Assembly: GCA_937868025.1 (NCBI GenBank)
Contig: CALMLJ010000502.1
Coordinates: 1 to 9,693 of the forward strand
Source of the DNA: an uncultured Acidimicrobiaceae bacterium
GTDB lineage: Bacteria > Actinomycetota > Acidimicrobiia > Acidimicrobiales > Microtrichaceae
Length of the DNA: 9,693 nt
Reading direction: 5' to 3'
In this document: piece by piece, positions 1-9,693 of the stretch
Layout: the number at the start of each line of letters is the position of its first letter
Position numbering within the stretch: position 1 is the stretch's first letter
The notes under the pieces: generated by a model
The model's database searches: none
The model's input: only the letters and a program-made list of their open reading frames with translations
What the model was told of the DNA's origin: nothing
Made by a program: the position numbers and the translations under genes

Positions 1-443
1 CCGAGTCGGTAGTTGAGCGAGACGAGCACCACGCCGGAGCTGGCGAAGTGGGTGCCGTCGTAGAGCGGTGACGAACCCGAACCCATCTCGAACCCGCCAC
101 CGTGGATCCACACCATGACCGGCAGCGGGCCGGTGGCGGCGGCCTCGGGGTCGGGTGTCCAGACGTTGAGGTACAGGCAGTCCTCGTCCCACCGTTCGGA
201 ATCGCCGCCGAACAGGGCGTCCATCATCGACGGGTTCTGGGGACAGATCGGGCCGAACGCCTCGGCCGACCGCTCGCCGGTCCAGGGGTCGACCGGCGCC
301 GGCGCACGGAACCTGAGATCGCCGACGGGTGGTGCTGCGTACGGCACCCCGGCAAAGCGAGCAACCCCGTCCTGCCAGCGGCCGCGGAGCGAGCCCGCTC
401 CGGTGGCGACGACGACGGGCGTGCCGTCCTCGTGGGCGCTCAC
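1..443 (-). CDS. Type B carboxylesterase, N-terminal part, cut by window edge
   Basis: An alpha/beta-hydrolase of the type B carboxylesterase/lipase family, which hydrolyses carboxylic esters. Only the first 147 residues are visible; the gene runs off the left edge. Family hallmarks are clear: [19 protein letters not shown] at about residues 30-48, the EDCLYLNVW signature at 87-95, and the oxyanion-hole motif HGGGF at 114-118, followed by the VSLNYRLG strand at the edge. The serine nucleophile elbow (usually G-E-S-A-G, about residue 190-200) and the rest of the triad lie outside, so activity cannot be judged. The start is a GTG at 443-441 that overlaps the TGA stop of the upstream regulator gene (GTGA), which implies translational coupling. 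No signal peptide is visible, so the protein is probably cytoplasmic. The substrate is unknown. Confidence 0.9.
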   Translation of the reverse strand, partial: MSAHEDGTPVVVATGAGSLRGRWQDGVARFAGVPYAAPPVGDLRFRAPAPVDPWTGERSAEAFGPICPQNPSMMDALFGGDSERWDEDCLYLNVWTPDPEAAATGPLPVMVWIHGGGFEMGSGSSPLYDGTHFASSGVVLVSLNYRL

Positions 444-1126
444 GCGACGCTCACGAGGATGCGCTCGCTCGCGAACTGACCGATGGTGACGGTCTGGCCG
501 TCGATGGTGACGATCCGTTCCCCGGAGGGGACCAGCTCGTCGACGACGCCCTCGAACCCCGGACGCAGCAGGTTGTCCTCGAGGAAGTCGAGCATGCCGT
601 CGGCGAACTCGAGCTCTTCGGGGATGCGACTCACCGTGAACTCGGCGCCACGGGGCAACCGGCTCAGCGCAACGGTGTCGGGTGCCTCGTAGTCGGAACC
701 GGGGATCGGGTTGCCGTGGGGGCAGGTGGTGGGTTCGCCGAGCACCCGGGCCAGTGCCGCCTCGACCTCGGCGCTGATGACGTGTTCCCACTTGCCCGCC
801 TCGGCGTGAGCGGTCGACCACGAGAGGCCCAACACGTCGGTGAGCAGTCGCTCGGCCAGGCGGTGACGGCGGACGACGGCCTCGGCGAGCGACTGGCCCG
901 CCGGTGTGAGCTTGATGGTCTCGTCGACGGTGATCAGCCCTTCGGCGGCCATGCGGCGGATCATCTCCGACACGGCGGGGCGGGAGATCTCGAGACGGTC
1001 GGCGATGCGCGCCTGGATGACGTTGACCGCGTCTTCCTGCAATTCGAAGATCGCTTCGCAGTACTCCTCGAACGCCGGGTGGAACTCCCCGGACTTGTGC
1101 GACTTGGACGTGGTGGGGACTGCCAT
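440..1126 (-). CDS. DtxR/MntR-family metal-dependent transcriptional repressor
   Basis: A 228-residue metalloregulator that should bind operator DNA as a dimer when loaded with Fe2+ or Mn2+. The order is the family's: winged helix (about 15-75, recognition helix [13 protein letters not shown] at 48-60), dimerisation and metal-binding domain (about 76-143, ending in HGNPIPG), and a C-terminal SH3/FeoA-like domain (about 150-228). By hand alignment with DtxR, the ancillary site H88, E92, H107 is kept (DtxR H79, E83, H98), and E114 and H115 match E105 and H106. DtxR Met10 is Glu21, and Glu24 matches MntR Glu11, so the N-terminal ligands look MntR-like. The residue equivalent to DtxR Cys102 or MntR Glu99 is Gly111, which is unusual. 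I chose the ATG at 1126 because a TACAAT hexamer sits six bases upstream; the frame stays open further upstream but that extension is Arg-rich and low in complexity. Iron versus manganese is undecided. Confidence 0.93.
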   Translation of the reverse strand: MAVPTTSKSHKSGEFHPAFEEYCEAIFELQEDAVNVIQARIADRLEISRPAVSEMIRRMAAEGLITVDETIKLTPAGQSLAEAVVRRHRLAERLLTDVLGLSWSTAHAEAGKWEHVISAEVEAALARVLGEPTTCPHGNPIPGSDYEAPDTVALSRLPRGAEFTVSRIPEELEFADGMLDFLEDNLLRPGFEGVVDELVPSGERIVTIDGQTVTIGQFASERILVSVA

Positions 1127-1132
1127 GGCGGG

Positions 1133-1138
1133 ATTGTA
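1133..1138 (-). promoter_or_regulatory. -10 element of the DtxR-family gene, leaderless
   Basis: On the minus strand TACAAT (five of six matches to TATAAT) is followed by exactly six bases (CCCGCC) and then the ATG at 1126. Transcription would start at or next to the A of the start codon, and there is no room for a Shine-Dalgarno site. No clear -35 box is visible; the region where it would fall (about 1156-1161) lies inside an inverted repeat. Confidence 0.65.
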
Positions 1139-1146
1139 CGTGGCCG

Positions 1147-1164
1147 GGCGACCCCGAGGTCGCC
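1147..1164. promoter_or_regulatory. Inverted repeat between divergent promoters, candidate operator
   Basis: A perfect 7-bp inverted repeat with a 4-bp centre, GGCGACC-CCGA-GGTCGCC. It lies between the regulator's -10 hexamer (1133-1138) and the lhr promoter (1176-1198), over the predicted -35 position of the regulator gene. A DtxR-family protein bound here could repress its own operon. The sequence does not resemble the AT-rich DtxR/IdeR box (TTAGGTTAGSCTAACCTAA type), so another specificity or a chance GC-rich palindrome is possible. Confidence 0.35.
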
Positions 1165-1175
1165 GGCAGGGCTCA

Positions 1176-1198
1176 CTGTCACCGGCCCTGGGTAGCCT
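1176..1198 (+). promoter_or_regulatory. lhr promoter, resembles RecA-independent DNA-damage (PafBC) type
   Basis: The string CTGTCACCG (1176-1184), eight bases, and TAGCCT (1193-1198) fits the mycobacterial RecA-independent damage promoter pattern tTGTCRgtg-N8-TAnnnT. All strongly conserved positions (TGTCR, spacing of eight, TAnnnT) match; of the weaker positions only the last G does. The hexamer is followed by six bases and the ATG at 1205, so the transcript is probably leaderless. Damage inducibility is an inference from the motif and from the gene's role. Confidence 0.5.
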
Positions 1199-1204
1199 GC
1201 GCCC

Positions 1205-5827
<4,623 letters not shown>

Positions 5828-5901
5828 GGTGATCCGGCGCCGCGACGTTGCAGTCTGTTGACGATCTGGTCGTCCGCGCCGGACTCGTGCCCGACGTTCG
5901 C

Positions 5902-5906
5902 GAGGA
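5902..5906 (+). promoter_or_regulatory. Shine-Dalgarno site that sets the lipoprotein start
   Basis: GAGGA, seven bases before the ATG at 5914. It supports that ATG over the upstream in-frame TTG at 5848, which would place 22 polar or acidic residues before the signal peptide. It is the only clear Shine-Dalgarno site near a start codon that I found in the window. A TTGACG at 5858-5863 could be a -35 box, but no convincing -10 follows. Confidence 0.6.
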
Positions 5907-5913
5907 TGTCCTG

Positions 5914-6960
5914 ATGCGATCGAATTCCCGCCCAGCGACGGTGGTGCTCGCGGCGCTTGCAGCGGTGGCCGCCGTCTCACTGCTGGCGAGCTGCTCCTCC
6001 GACGACGCCATCTCCCCCTCCGAGACCACAACGGGCATCGCCCCGGAGACCACGACCACGACCACGATCGACCCCGGCCCGACCTCGGTGCCGGAGCCAG
6101 GTGCCGAGGTCCCGGGTCTGTGGTTGGCGACGTCGGGGGGCATCGTCGACGAGACCGGTGAGGTGTGGGCCAAGCCGCGGCCGGGTGAGACCCTTCGCTC
6201 CCCGCTGTCCGACGGGGTCGGCGGCGTCGTCTACCTCCGGTGCACCGGCGACACCTTGCCGTGTGTGGTCGAGGACCAGCAATTGAAGGGGGTGTCGCCG
6301 TTGGCGCTCGGCGAAGCCGACAATCTGATGGCGATCGGCACCTACCAGGACCATCGCGTGCTGTTGACGGGCTGGACCGACACGACCGTCGTGCCGAGCT
6401 TCGAGGAGGATCGCAGCGGTCTCGTCGCCCGTCTGATCGACATGGACACTCAGCAGGTGACACCGCTCGACGGGTGGTACGGCTGGGAGAGCGGCCCCTT
6501 CGCCGCCGACGTCGAGAACGGACGGTTCGCGGTGTGCTTCGGCGAGGGCGAGTCCTGCACGTTGTCGACCACCGAGGATCCGAGCGATCTGCCGCCCGTG
6601 CCCGACGTCGATGCCGCGACCGTGCTGTCGCTGGCCCTCGACACCACCGGTGCCCGCCTCACCTGGATCGAATCGGTGCCCATGAGCGGCGAGGTCAAGG
6701 TCGGGACGCTCGACCTCCCGGGCGGCGCCGCCACGACCGTCGACATCCAACCGGCGAACGCCCCGGCGTCCGATGACGCGGTCACCGACGGCGTGTGGGT
6801 CGCCGTGAGGGTCGGCCGGCAGGTTGCGCTGAGCCAGCTCGCGACGACCGGACCGGCGGCGCTCACCGGGGTGACGGGCACCCGGACGGTTCCCGACGGC
6901 GTCACCGAGATGGCGTTGCGCGAGCCTGCCGGTGGTGGCGGGGGGAACTCCCCGCTCTAG
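5914..6960 (+). CDS. Secreted lipoprotein of unknown function, possibly beta-propeller-like
   Basis: A 348-residue predicted lipoprotein. Residues 1-27 form a type II signal peptide: positive start (Arg2, Arg6), an Ala/Val/Leu core and lipobox LASC with the lipidated Cys27, so the protein should be anchored on the outer face of the membrane. An acidic, Thr-rich linker follows (about 28-65), including six Thr encoded by a threefold ACCACG repeat (6049-6066). The mature part (about 66-340) is rich in short strands and turns (GLWLATSGGIVDE, GVWVAVRVG), as in beta-propellers, but I do not recognise a family. Two CX6C pairs (Cys110/Cys117 and Cys208/Cys215) sit in similar strand contexts 98 residues apart and may form disulfides, which fits an extracellular location. 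The tail is Gly-rich. It begins 86 bases after lhr, so readthrough is possible, but nothing ties its function to Lhr. Confidence 0.85.
   Translation: MRSNSRPATVVLAALAAVAAVSLLASCSSDDAISPSETTTGIAPETTTTTTIDPGPTSVPEPGAEVPGLWLATSGGIVDETGEVWAKPRPGETLRSPLSDGVGGVVYLRCTGDTLPCVVEDQQLKGVSPLALGEADNLMAIGTYQDHRVLLTGWTDTTVVPSFEEDRSGLVARLIDMDTQQVTPLDGWYGWESGPFAADVENGRFAVCFGEGESCTLSTTEDPSDLPPVPDVDAATVLSLALDTTGARLTWIESVPMSGEVKVGTLDLPGGAATTVDIQPANAPASDDAVTDGVWVAVRVGRQVALSQLATTGPAALTGVTGTRTVPDGVTEMALREPAGGGGGNSPL
6938..6955 (+). terminator. Possible GC-rich hairpin at the end of the lipoprotein gene
   Basis: GCGGGG and CCCCGC can pair (6 bp, loop GGAACT) just before the TAG stop, between two convergent genes. 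A second, weaker 5-bp stem (GAGCG/CGCTC) lies at 6967-6981. Neither is followed by a T-run, so a classical intrinsic terminator is not shown; actinobacterial terminators often lack the T-run. Confidence 0.25.
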
Positions 6961-6979
6961 GCCCTCGAGCGAGCCGCGC

Positions 6980-7375
6980 TCAGCACCGACCCATCATCCG
7001 GTCGACCGAGATCTCGATCGCCACGCGGTCGTCGCGCTCGCCGGGCTGACGGTACCTGTGGGCGTACCGTTCGACCGCCTCGGCAACGCGATCGGATGCG
7101 GCGGTCACCTCGGCCGGTCCTTCCAAGCTCAGCCAACGGCCCCCGTCGACCTGGCACAGGACCACGCGGGAGCCGGGGTGGGCGTCGATGTTCGCCACCT
7201 TGCGGGAACCCGACCGGGTGATGATGCGGGCGAGTCGCCGGTCGGGATCGTAGGTGAAGCCGACCGGTGCCACGTGGATCGTGCCGTCGGGGCGGTGGGT
7301 GCTGAGCGTGGCGAGGTGCCGTTCGGAGAGGAACTCCAACACCTCCGCGGATGGGTCTGAGGGATCGAGCGGCAT
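6980..7375 (-). CDS. PPOX-class (split-barrel) flavin/F420-dependent enzyme
   Basis: A 131-residue member of the pyridoxamine 5'-phosphate oxidase-like split-barrel family, closest in look to the actinobacterial F420-type group typified by M. tuberculosis Rv1155 (147 residues). Characteristic stretches are FLSERHLATLSTHRPDG (15-31), HVAPVGFTYD (34-43), the cofactor-phosphate-binding-like RIITRSGSRKVANI (50-63) and WLSLEGPAEV (81-90). Such proteins are small cytoplasmic homodimers that bind FMN, F420 or heme and often reduce unsaturated compounds; the substrate here is unknown. The ATG at 7375 fits the family N-terminus. The gene is divergent from the Nei-type gene, with 11 bases between start codons, and convergent with the lipoprotein gene, with 19 bases between stops. 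F420 versus FMN cannot be settled by eye. Confidence 0.88.
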   Translation of the reverse strand: MPLDPSDPSAEVLEFLSERHLATLSTHRPDGTIHVAPVGFTYDPDRRLARIITRSGSRKVANIDAHPGSRVVLCQVDGGRWLSLEGPAEVTAASDRVAEAVERYAHRYRQPGERDDRVAIEISVDRMMGRC

Positions 7376-7380
7376 AGGGT
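7375..7380 (+). promoter_or_regulatory. -10 element of the Nei-type gene, leaderless
   Basis: TAGGGT (TAnnnT class) followed by six bases (GACATC) and then the ATG at 7387, the same geometry as for lhr and the metalloregulator. Its first T is also part of the divergent gene's start codon, so polymerase at this site would cover the neighbour's start. No -35 match is obvious. Confidence 0.5.
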
Positions 7381-7386
7381 GACATC

Positions 7387-8223
7387 ATGCCCGAAGGCGA
7401 CACCATCGCCCGCTCCGCGACTCGATTGCGGGCGGCGATCGCCGGCGCCGAGTTGCATCGGGTCGAGGCACCGCGGTGGACGGGTCGGCTTCCGACGGTC
7501 GGGGAGACGGTGCTCGACGTGCGGTCCGTCGGCAAGCACCTGGAGGTGTGGTTCTCCGGTGGTCTGGTCCTCCGGACGCACATGCGGATGACTGGAAGTT
7601 GGCACATCTATCGCACCGGCGAGCGGTGGCGTCGGCCCCGTCGTGAGCTTCGCGTGCTGCTCGTGACGCCGGAGTGGGAGGCGGTGTGCTTCTCGGCACC
7701 GGACGTCGAGTTCGTGACGCCACCACCGCCGAGCGCGAGCGGGCAGTCTCGGCCCCTGCCGGCGACCGCCCACCTCGGACCGGACCTGTGCCTTCCCGAC
7801 GCCGATCTCGAGGCCTGCGTTCCCCGATTCGCTCTGGTCGAGCCGACGACCACGATCGCAGAGGCGTTGCTCGATCAGCGCATCTGCTGTGGTGTGGGCA
7901 ACGTGTTCAAGAGCGAGATCTGCTGGGCGGCCCGGCTCGACCCGTTCACGCCGGTCGACGCCGTGCCCGTGTCGCTACGGCGCGAGCTGGTGCAGATCGC
8001 GGCGCAGCAGTTGCGGGCCAACCTCGACACAGCGCGGCGCACGACCGTGCCCGGCGGTGTCGCCGTGTACGGGCACGCCGGCGAGCGGTGCCGCCGGTGC
8101 GGCGCCTCGATACGGATGCGCCGCCACGGTGTGCACGCGCGCAGCACCTACTGGTGTCCCGGGTGCCAGGTACCGCCGTCGCCGCCGGACACCGTCGAGG
8201 TCGGTCAGGCGATCGACCAGTAA
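7387..8223 (+). CDS. nei: Fpg/Nei-family DNA glycosylase/AP lyase (endonuclease VIII-like)
   Basis: A 278-residue base-excision-repair enzyme that removes oxidised bases and cleaves the abasic site by beta/delta elimination. The MPEGDT start exposes Pro2, the Schiff-base nucleophile after Met removal, with Glu3 next to it; this fixes the start. Lys50 in SVGKHL matches the conserved catalytic Lys of the N-terminal beta-sandwich, and LRTHMRMTGSW (62-72) is a family signature. The helix-two-turn-helix segment ALLDQRICCGVGNVFKSEI (160-178) carries the DNA-binding Asn172. A zinc finger has Cys235, Cys238, Cys257 and Cys260, and Arg252 (ARSTYWC) for phosphate binding. MPEGDT and the finger spacing favour Nei over Fpg. 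In M. tuberculosis an lhr gene (Rv3296) directly precedes nei (Rv3297); here two genes intervene. The 3' end overlaps the convergent neighbour by 19 bases. Confidence 0.95.
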   Translation: MPEGDTIARSATRLRAAIAGAELHRVEAPRWTGRLPTVGETVLDVRSVGKHLEVWFSGGLVLRTHMRMTGSWHIYRTGERWRRPRRELRVLLVTPEWEAVCFSAPDVEFVTPPPPSASGQSRPLPATAHLGPDLCLPDADLEACVPRFALVEPTTTIAEALLDQRICCGVGNVFKSEICWAARLDPFTPVDAVPVSLRRELVQIAAQQLRANLDTARRTTVPGGVAVYGHAGERCRRCGASIRMRRHGVHARSTYWCPGCQVPPSPPDTVEVGQAIDQ

Positions 8224-9239
8224 CCGGGGACGTCGCCGAACGGGGTGTCGAGGTACACCTTCGCCTCCGGTGGTCCGCTGAACCGGCCGTGGCTCCACCT
8301 GATCTCCACGTGACCGTGGACCTCTCTCGCCGCGCCGTCGCGTTCGGTGAACTCGGCCCGCCACCCGACCATCGGCTGCCCCCCGCTCATGGGCGTGATC
8401 TCGAGACGCCGGAACGTGAAGTGTTGACGCCAGTCCCAGGGCGACGCGACGCGAAGGCGCAGCGGCGCGGTGGCGGCGCCACCCACCCCCAGCACGAAGT
8501 ACGGCGCGCTCCCGATACGGAGGAGGCGCCAGAGCATCGCCTCGGCGGCTCCCGACGGAGCGGTCGAGATCGATTCCTGCCAGGCCAGCGCGCTGCGGAC
8601 CGAGACGGCGGCGCACAACTCCCGGTAGGGGTCGAGCAGCTCCTGTGGCCATGACTTTCCGCCGTCGCGCAGGAGTTCGCTGACCACCTTGCGGTCGGGT
8701 TTCGACAGCGTCGCCGGGTCGTCGGGAACGGTGACGCCGTCGTGGTGTTCCGTCAACCAGGCGGCGCTCGCCGACCAGAGGCGGTCGAATTCGGCCGCGG
8801 CGACGTGGCGGTACCAGTCGACGTTGCTGCGCCGCCCCTGGCCCCCGGTGAGCAGCCGCTCGAAGACGTGGGCGGGCGAGGCGTTCATCGTGATCTTCGA
8901 CAGGTACTTGCAGCTGACGAGGTAGACGTGGTCGACGCGCAGATCGACGGGGGCGACCTCGTCACCGGGCGAGCGCTGGGGGCCGGTCCACTCGACGGTG
9001 CGCGGGCGCCGTCGGCGAAGCGCGTCGGATGCCTCGAAGAAGAAGCGGCCGTTCTCGAAGGCGGCATCGACCAGGGGGCGGAGGGCGGGGTCGTGCCAGC
9101 TCTCGACGAGACCGTCCCAGGTCGCGGCGTCGACGTTGCGAAGCTCGCCCGGGGCGACGGGGAGCATCGTGAGCGGGTGATCGCCGCCGAGCATGCCGAG
9201 ACCGGTCACGAGCTCGGTGATTCTGGTGGTGTCGCTCAC
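8205..9239 (-). CDS. Unrecognised 344-residue protein, possible PD-(D/E)XK-like nuclease
   Basis: I cannot assign this protein to a named family. It looks cytoplasmic and soluble, with no signal peptide or membrane segment. Residues 60-130 are the most suggestive: a helix with Glu70 (FFFEASDALRRR), a strand with Asp99 (APVDLRV), and a strand ending in Ser109-Cys110-Lys111 (VYLVSCKYLSK), followed by NASPAHVFERLL. The spacing Asp99...Ser109-x-Lys111 is what one expects of a PD-(D/E)XK restriction-endonuclease-like site with the second acidic residue replaced. The middle (135-225) is mostly helical and rich in Trp. The C-terminal part (245-344) is strand-rich and ends FGDVPGYWSIA. The start is GTG at 9239, with TAGGAT ten bases upstream. 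It is tail-to-tail with the nei-like gene (19-bp overlap), so a nucleic-acid role is plausible but unproven. Confidence 0.8.
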   Translation of the reverse strand: MSDTTRITELVTGLGMLGGDHPLTMLPVAPGELRNVDAATWDGLVESWHDPALRPLVDAAFENGRFFFEASDALRRRRPRTVEWTGPQRSPGDEVAPVDLRVDHVYLVSCKYLSKITMNASPAHVFERLLTGGQGRRSNVDWYRHVAAAEFDRLWSASAAWLTEHHDGVTVPDDPATLSKPDRKVVSELLRDGGKSWPQELLDPYRELCAAVSVRSALAWQESISTAPSGAAEAMLWRLLRIGSAPYFVLGVGGAATAPLRLRVASPWDWRQHFTFRRLEITPMSGGQPMVGWRAEFTERDGAAREVHGHVEIRWSHGRFSGPPEAKVYLDTPFGDVPGYWSIA

Positions 9240-9249
9240 GGCGGGACCG

Positions 9250-9255
9250 ATCCTA
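9250..9255 (-). promoter_or_regulatory. -10-like element of the 344-residue protein gene
   Basis: On the minus strand TAGGAT is followed by ten bases and then the GTG at 9239. A start six to eight bases downstream of the hexamer would leave a leader of only a few bases. No Shine-Dalgarno site is visible. Confidence 0.4.
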
Positions 9256-9283
9256 ACGGCGGCTGCTCGGCGCCCGGTCCGCC

Positions 9284-9293
9284 CGGCATGCCG
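9284..9293. repeat. 10-bp perfect palindrome upstream of the isomerase-like gene
   Basis: CGGCATGCCG, ending four bases before the TATGGT hexamer at 9297, in the 71-bp divergent spacer. It could be an operator half or a chance GC palindrome; there is no second copy nearby. Confidence 0.25.
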
Positions 9294-9296
9294 AGC

Positions 9297-9302
9297 TATG
9301 GT
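9297..9302 (+). promoter_or_regulatory. -10-like element of the isomerase-like gene
   Basis: TATGGT followed by eight bases (TCGCCGCC) and the ATG at 9311, implying a leaderless or nearly leaderless transcript. No Shine-Dalgarno site is visible before this start. Confidence 0.45.
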
Positions 9303-9310
9303 TCGCCGCC

Positions 9311-9691
9311 ATGACCGACGCAGCGCACATGAAGTCAGCCGTCGAGGCCTATCTGGCCCGCCATTCCGCCGGAGACGTCGACGGCATCGTCGAGCTCTTC
9401 GCCGCCGACGCCACGGCGTGGGATCCGGTCGACGCCGATCCGCACGTCGGCGCCGAAGCGGTTCGGGCCTTCTTCACGGGCACCCACGAGATGGTCGACC
9501 AGCTGACGCTGACCCTCACGGGCCCGATCCGCTGCGCCGGCAACTTCGCAGCGTTCCCGATGACCGTCCAGACGAAGATGGGCGACATGACCCTCGAGAT
9601 CGACATCATCGACGTGATGACGTTCGATGCCGACGGCAAGTTCAGCGAGATGCGCGCCTACTGGAACATGGACGACGCCCGCTACAGCTGA
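9311..9691 (+). CDS. Ketosteroid isomerase-like (NTF2/SnoaL fold) protein
   Basis: A 126-residue protein of the NTF2-like superfamily with marked similarity to bacterial delta5-3-ketosteroid isomerase, which moves the steroid double bond from position 5 to 4. By hand alignment with the Comamonas testosteroni enzyme (125 residues), Tyr14 (the oxyanion donor) is at the same number, Asp38 (the base that shuttles the proton) is in DATAWDPV at 33-40, and Asp101 (in IIDVMTF) matches its Asp99. Shared scaffold features include SAGDVDGIVELFA (19-31) and FDADGKFSEMRAYW (105-118). The gene is complete, ending at TGA 9689-9691. It is divergent from the 344-residue protein gene, with 71 bases between starts. 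No other steroid-catabolism gene is in the window, so the true substrate could be a different cyclic ketone or polyketide. The fold is certain; the isomerase activity is likely but inferred. Confidence 0.9.
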   Translation: MTDAAHMKSAVEAYLARHSAGDVDGIVELFAADATAWDPVDADPHVGAEAVRAFFTGTHEMVDQLTLTLTGPIRCAGNFAAFPMTVQTKMGDMTLEIDIIDVMTFDADGKFSEMRAYWNMDDARYS

Positions 9692-9693
9692 CG

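Noticed and set aside
329..1195. 288-codon plus-strand frame opposite the metalloregulator
   Set aside because: It is the antisense of a clear DtxR-family gene, with a Gly/Asp/Arg-rich translation and no recognisable family.
5848..5913. TTG start for the lipoprotein 22 codons upstream
   Set aside because: It would put acidic and polar residues before the signal peptide. The ATG at 5914 has a Shine-Dalgarno site and a proper n-region.
7376..7392. TGTCA motif on the minus strand before the PPOX gene as a second damage promoter
   Set aside because: It lies immediately next to the ATG, with no TAnnnT eight bases further downstream, so it cannot act as the -35 part of that motif.
9244..9280. GGACCG...CGGTCC inverted repeat in the divergent spacer
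   Set aside because: Arms of six bases separated by 25 bases are expected by chance in GC-rich DNA, and no other feature supports them.

Overview
The window is GC-rich, densely coding chromosomal DNA, with no gene-free stretch over 300 bases. I see no tRNA, rRNA, CRISPR array, insertion sequence or phage gene. The base composition, a full-length Lhr helicase linked to a Nei-type glycosylase, a PPOX protein of the F420-type family, promoters placed directly at start codons and a Thr-rich lipoprotein linker all suggest an actinobacterium. An environmental Acidimicrobiia-like lineage is my best guess, by inference only.

Left part (1-1204): a minus-strand operon runs towards the left edge. It encodes a DtxR/MntR-family metalloregulator (1126-440), translationally coupled by a GTGA overlap to a type B carboxylesterase (443-1), which the window edge truncates. 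A 78-bp spacer separates this operon from the divergent lhr gene. The spacer holds a -10 element for each side and a 7-bp inverted repeat that could be the regulator's own operator.

Centre (1205-6960): a 1540-residue Lhr helicase occupies nearly half the window. Its promoter fits the pattern of the RecA-independent (PafBC-type) DNA-damage promoter of mycobacteria. It is followed on the same strand by a 348-residue lipoprotein of unknown role, which has its own Shine-Dalgarno-like site.

Right part (6980-9693): a small PPOX-fold flavin/F420 enzyme (minus strand) lies back-to-back with a Nei-type DNA glycosylase (plus strand), with only 11 bp between their start codons. The glycosylase overlaps tail-to-tail by 19 bp with an unrecognised 344-residue protein whose N-terminal half carries a weak PD-(D/E)XK-like nuclease signature. 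Divergent from that gene is a ketosteroid-isomerase-like protein that keeps the full Tyr/Asp/Asp catalytic set.

Functionally, Lhr and the Nei-type enzyme form a nucleic-acid repair neighbourhood that matches the lhr-nei adjacency known in Mycobacterium tuberculosis. The unknown 344-residue protein may belong to it. Five of the seven genes have a TAnnnT hexamer 6 to 10 bases before the start codon, which suggests mostly leaderless or near-leaderless transcripts. The exceptions are the coupled esterase and the lipoprotein.
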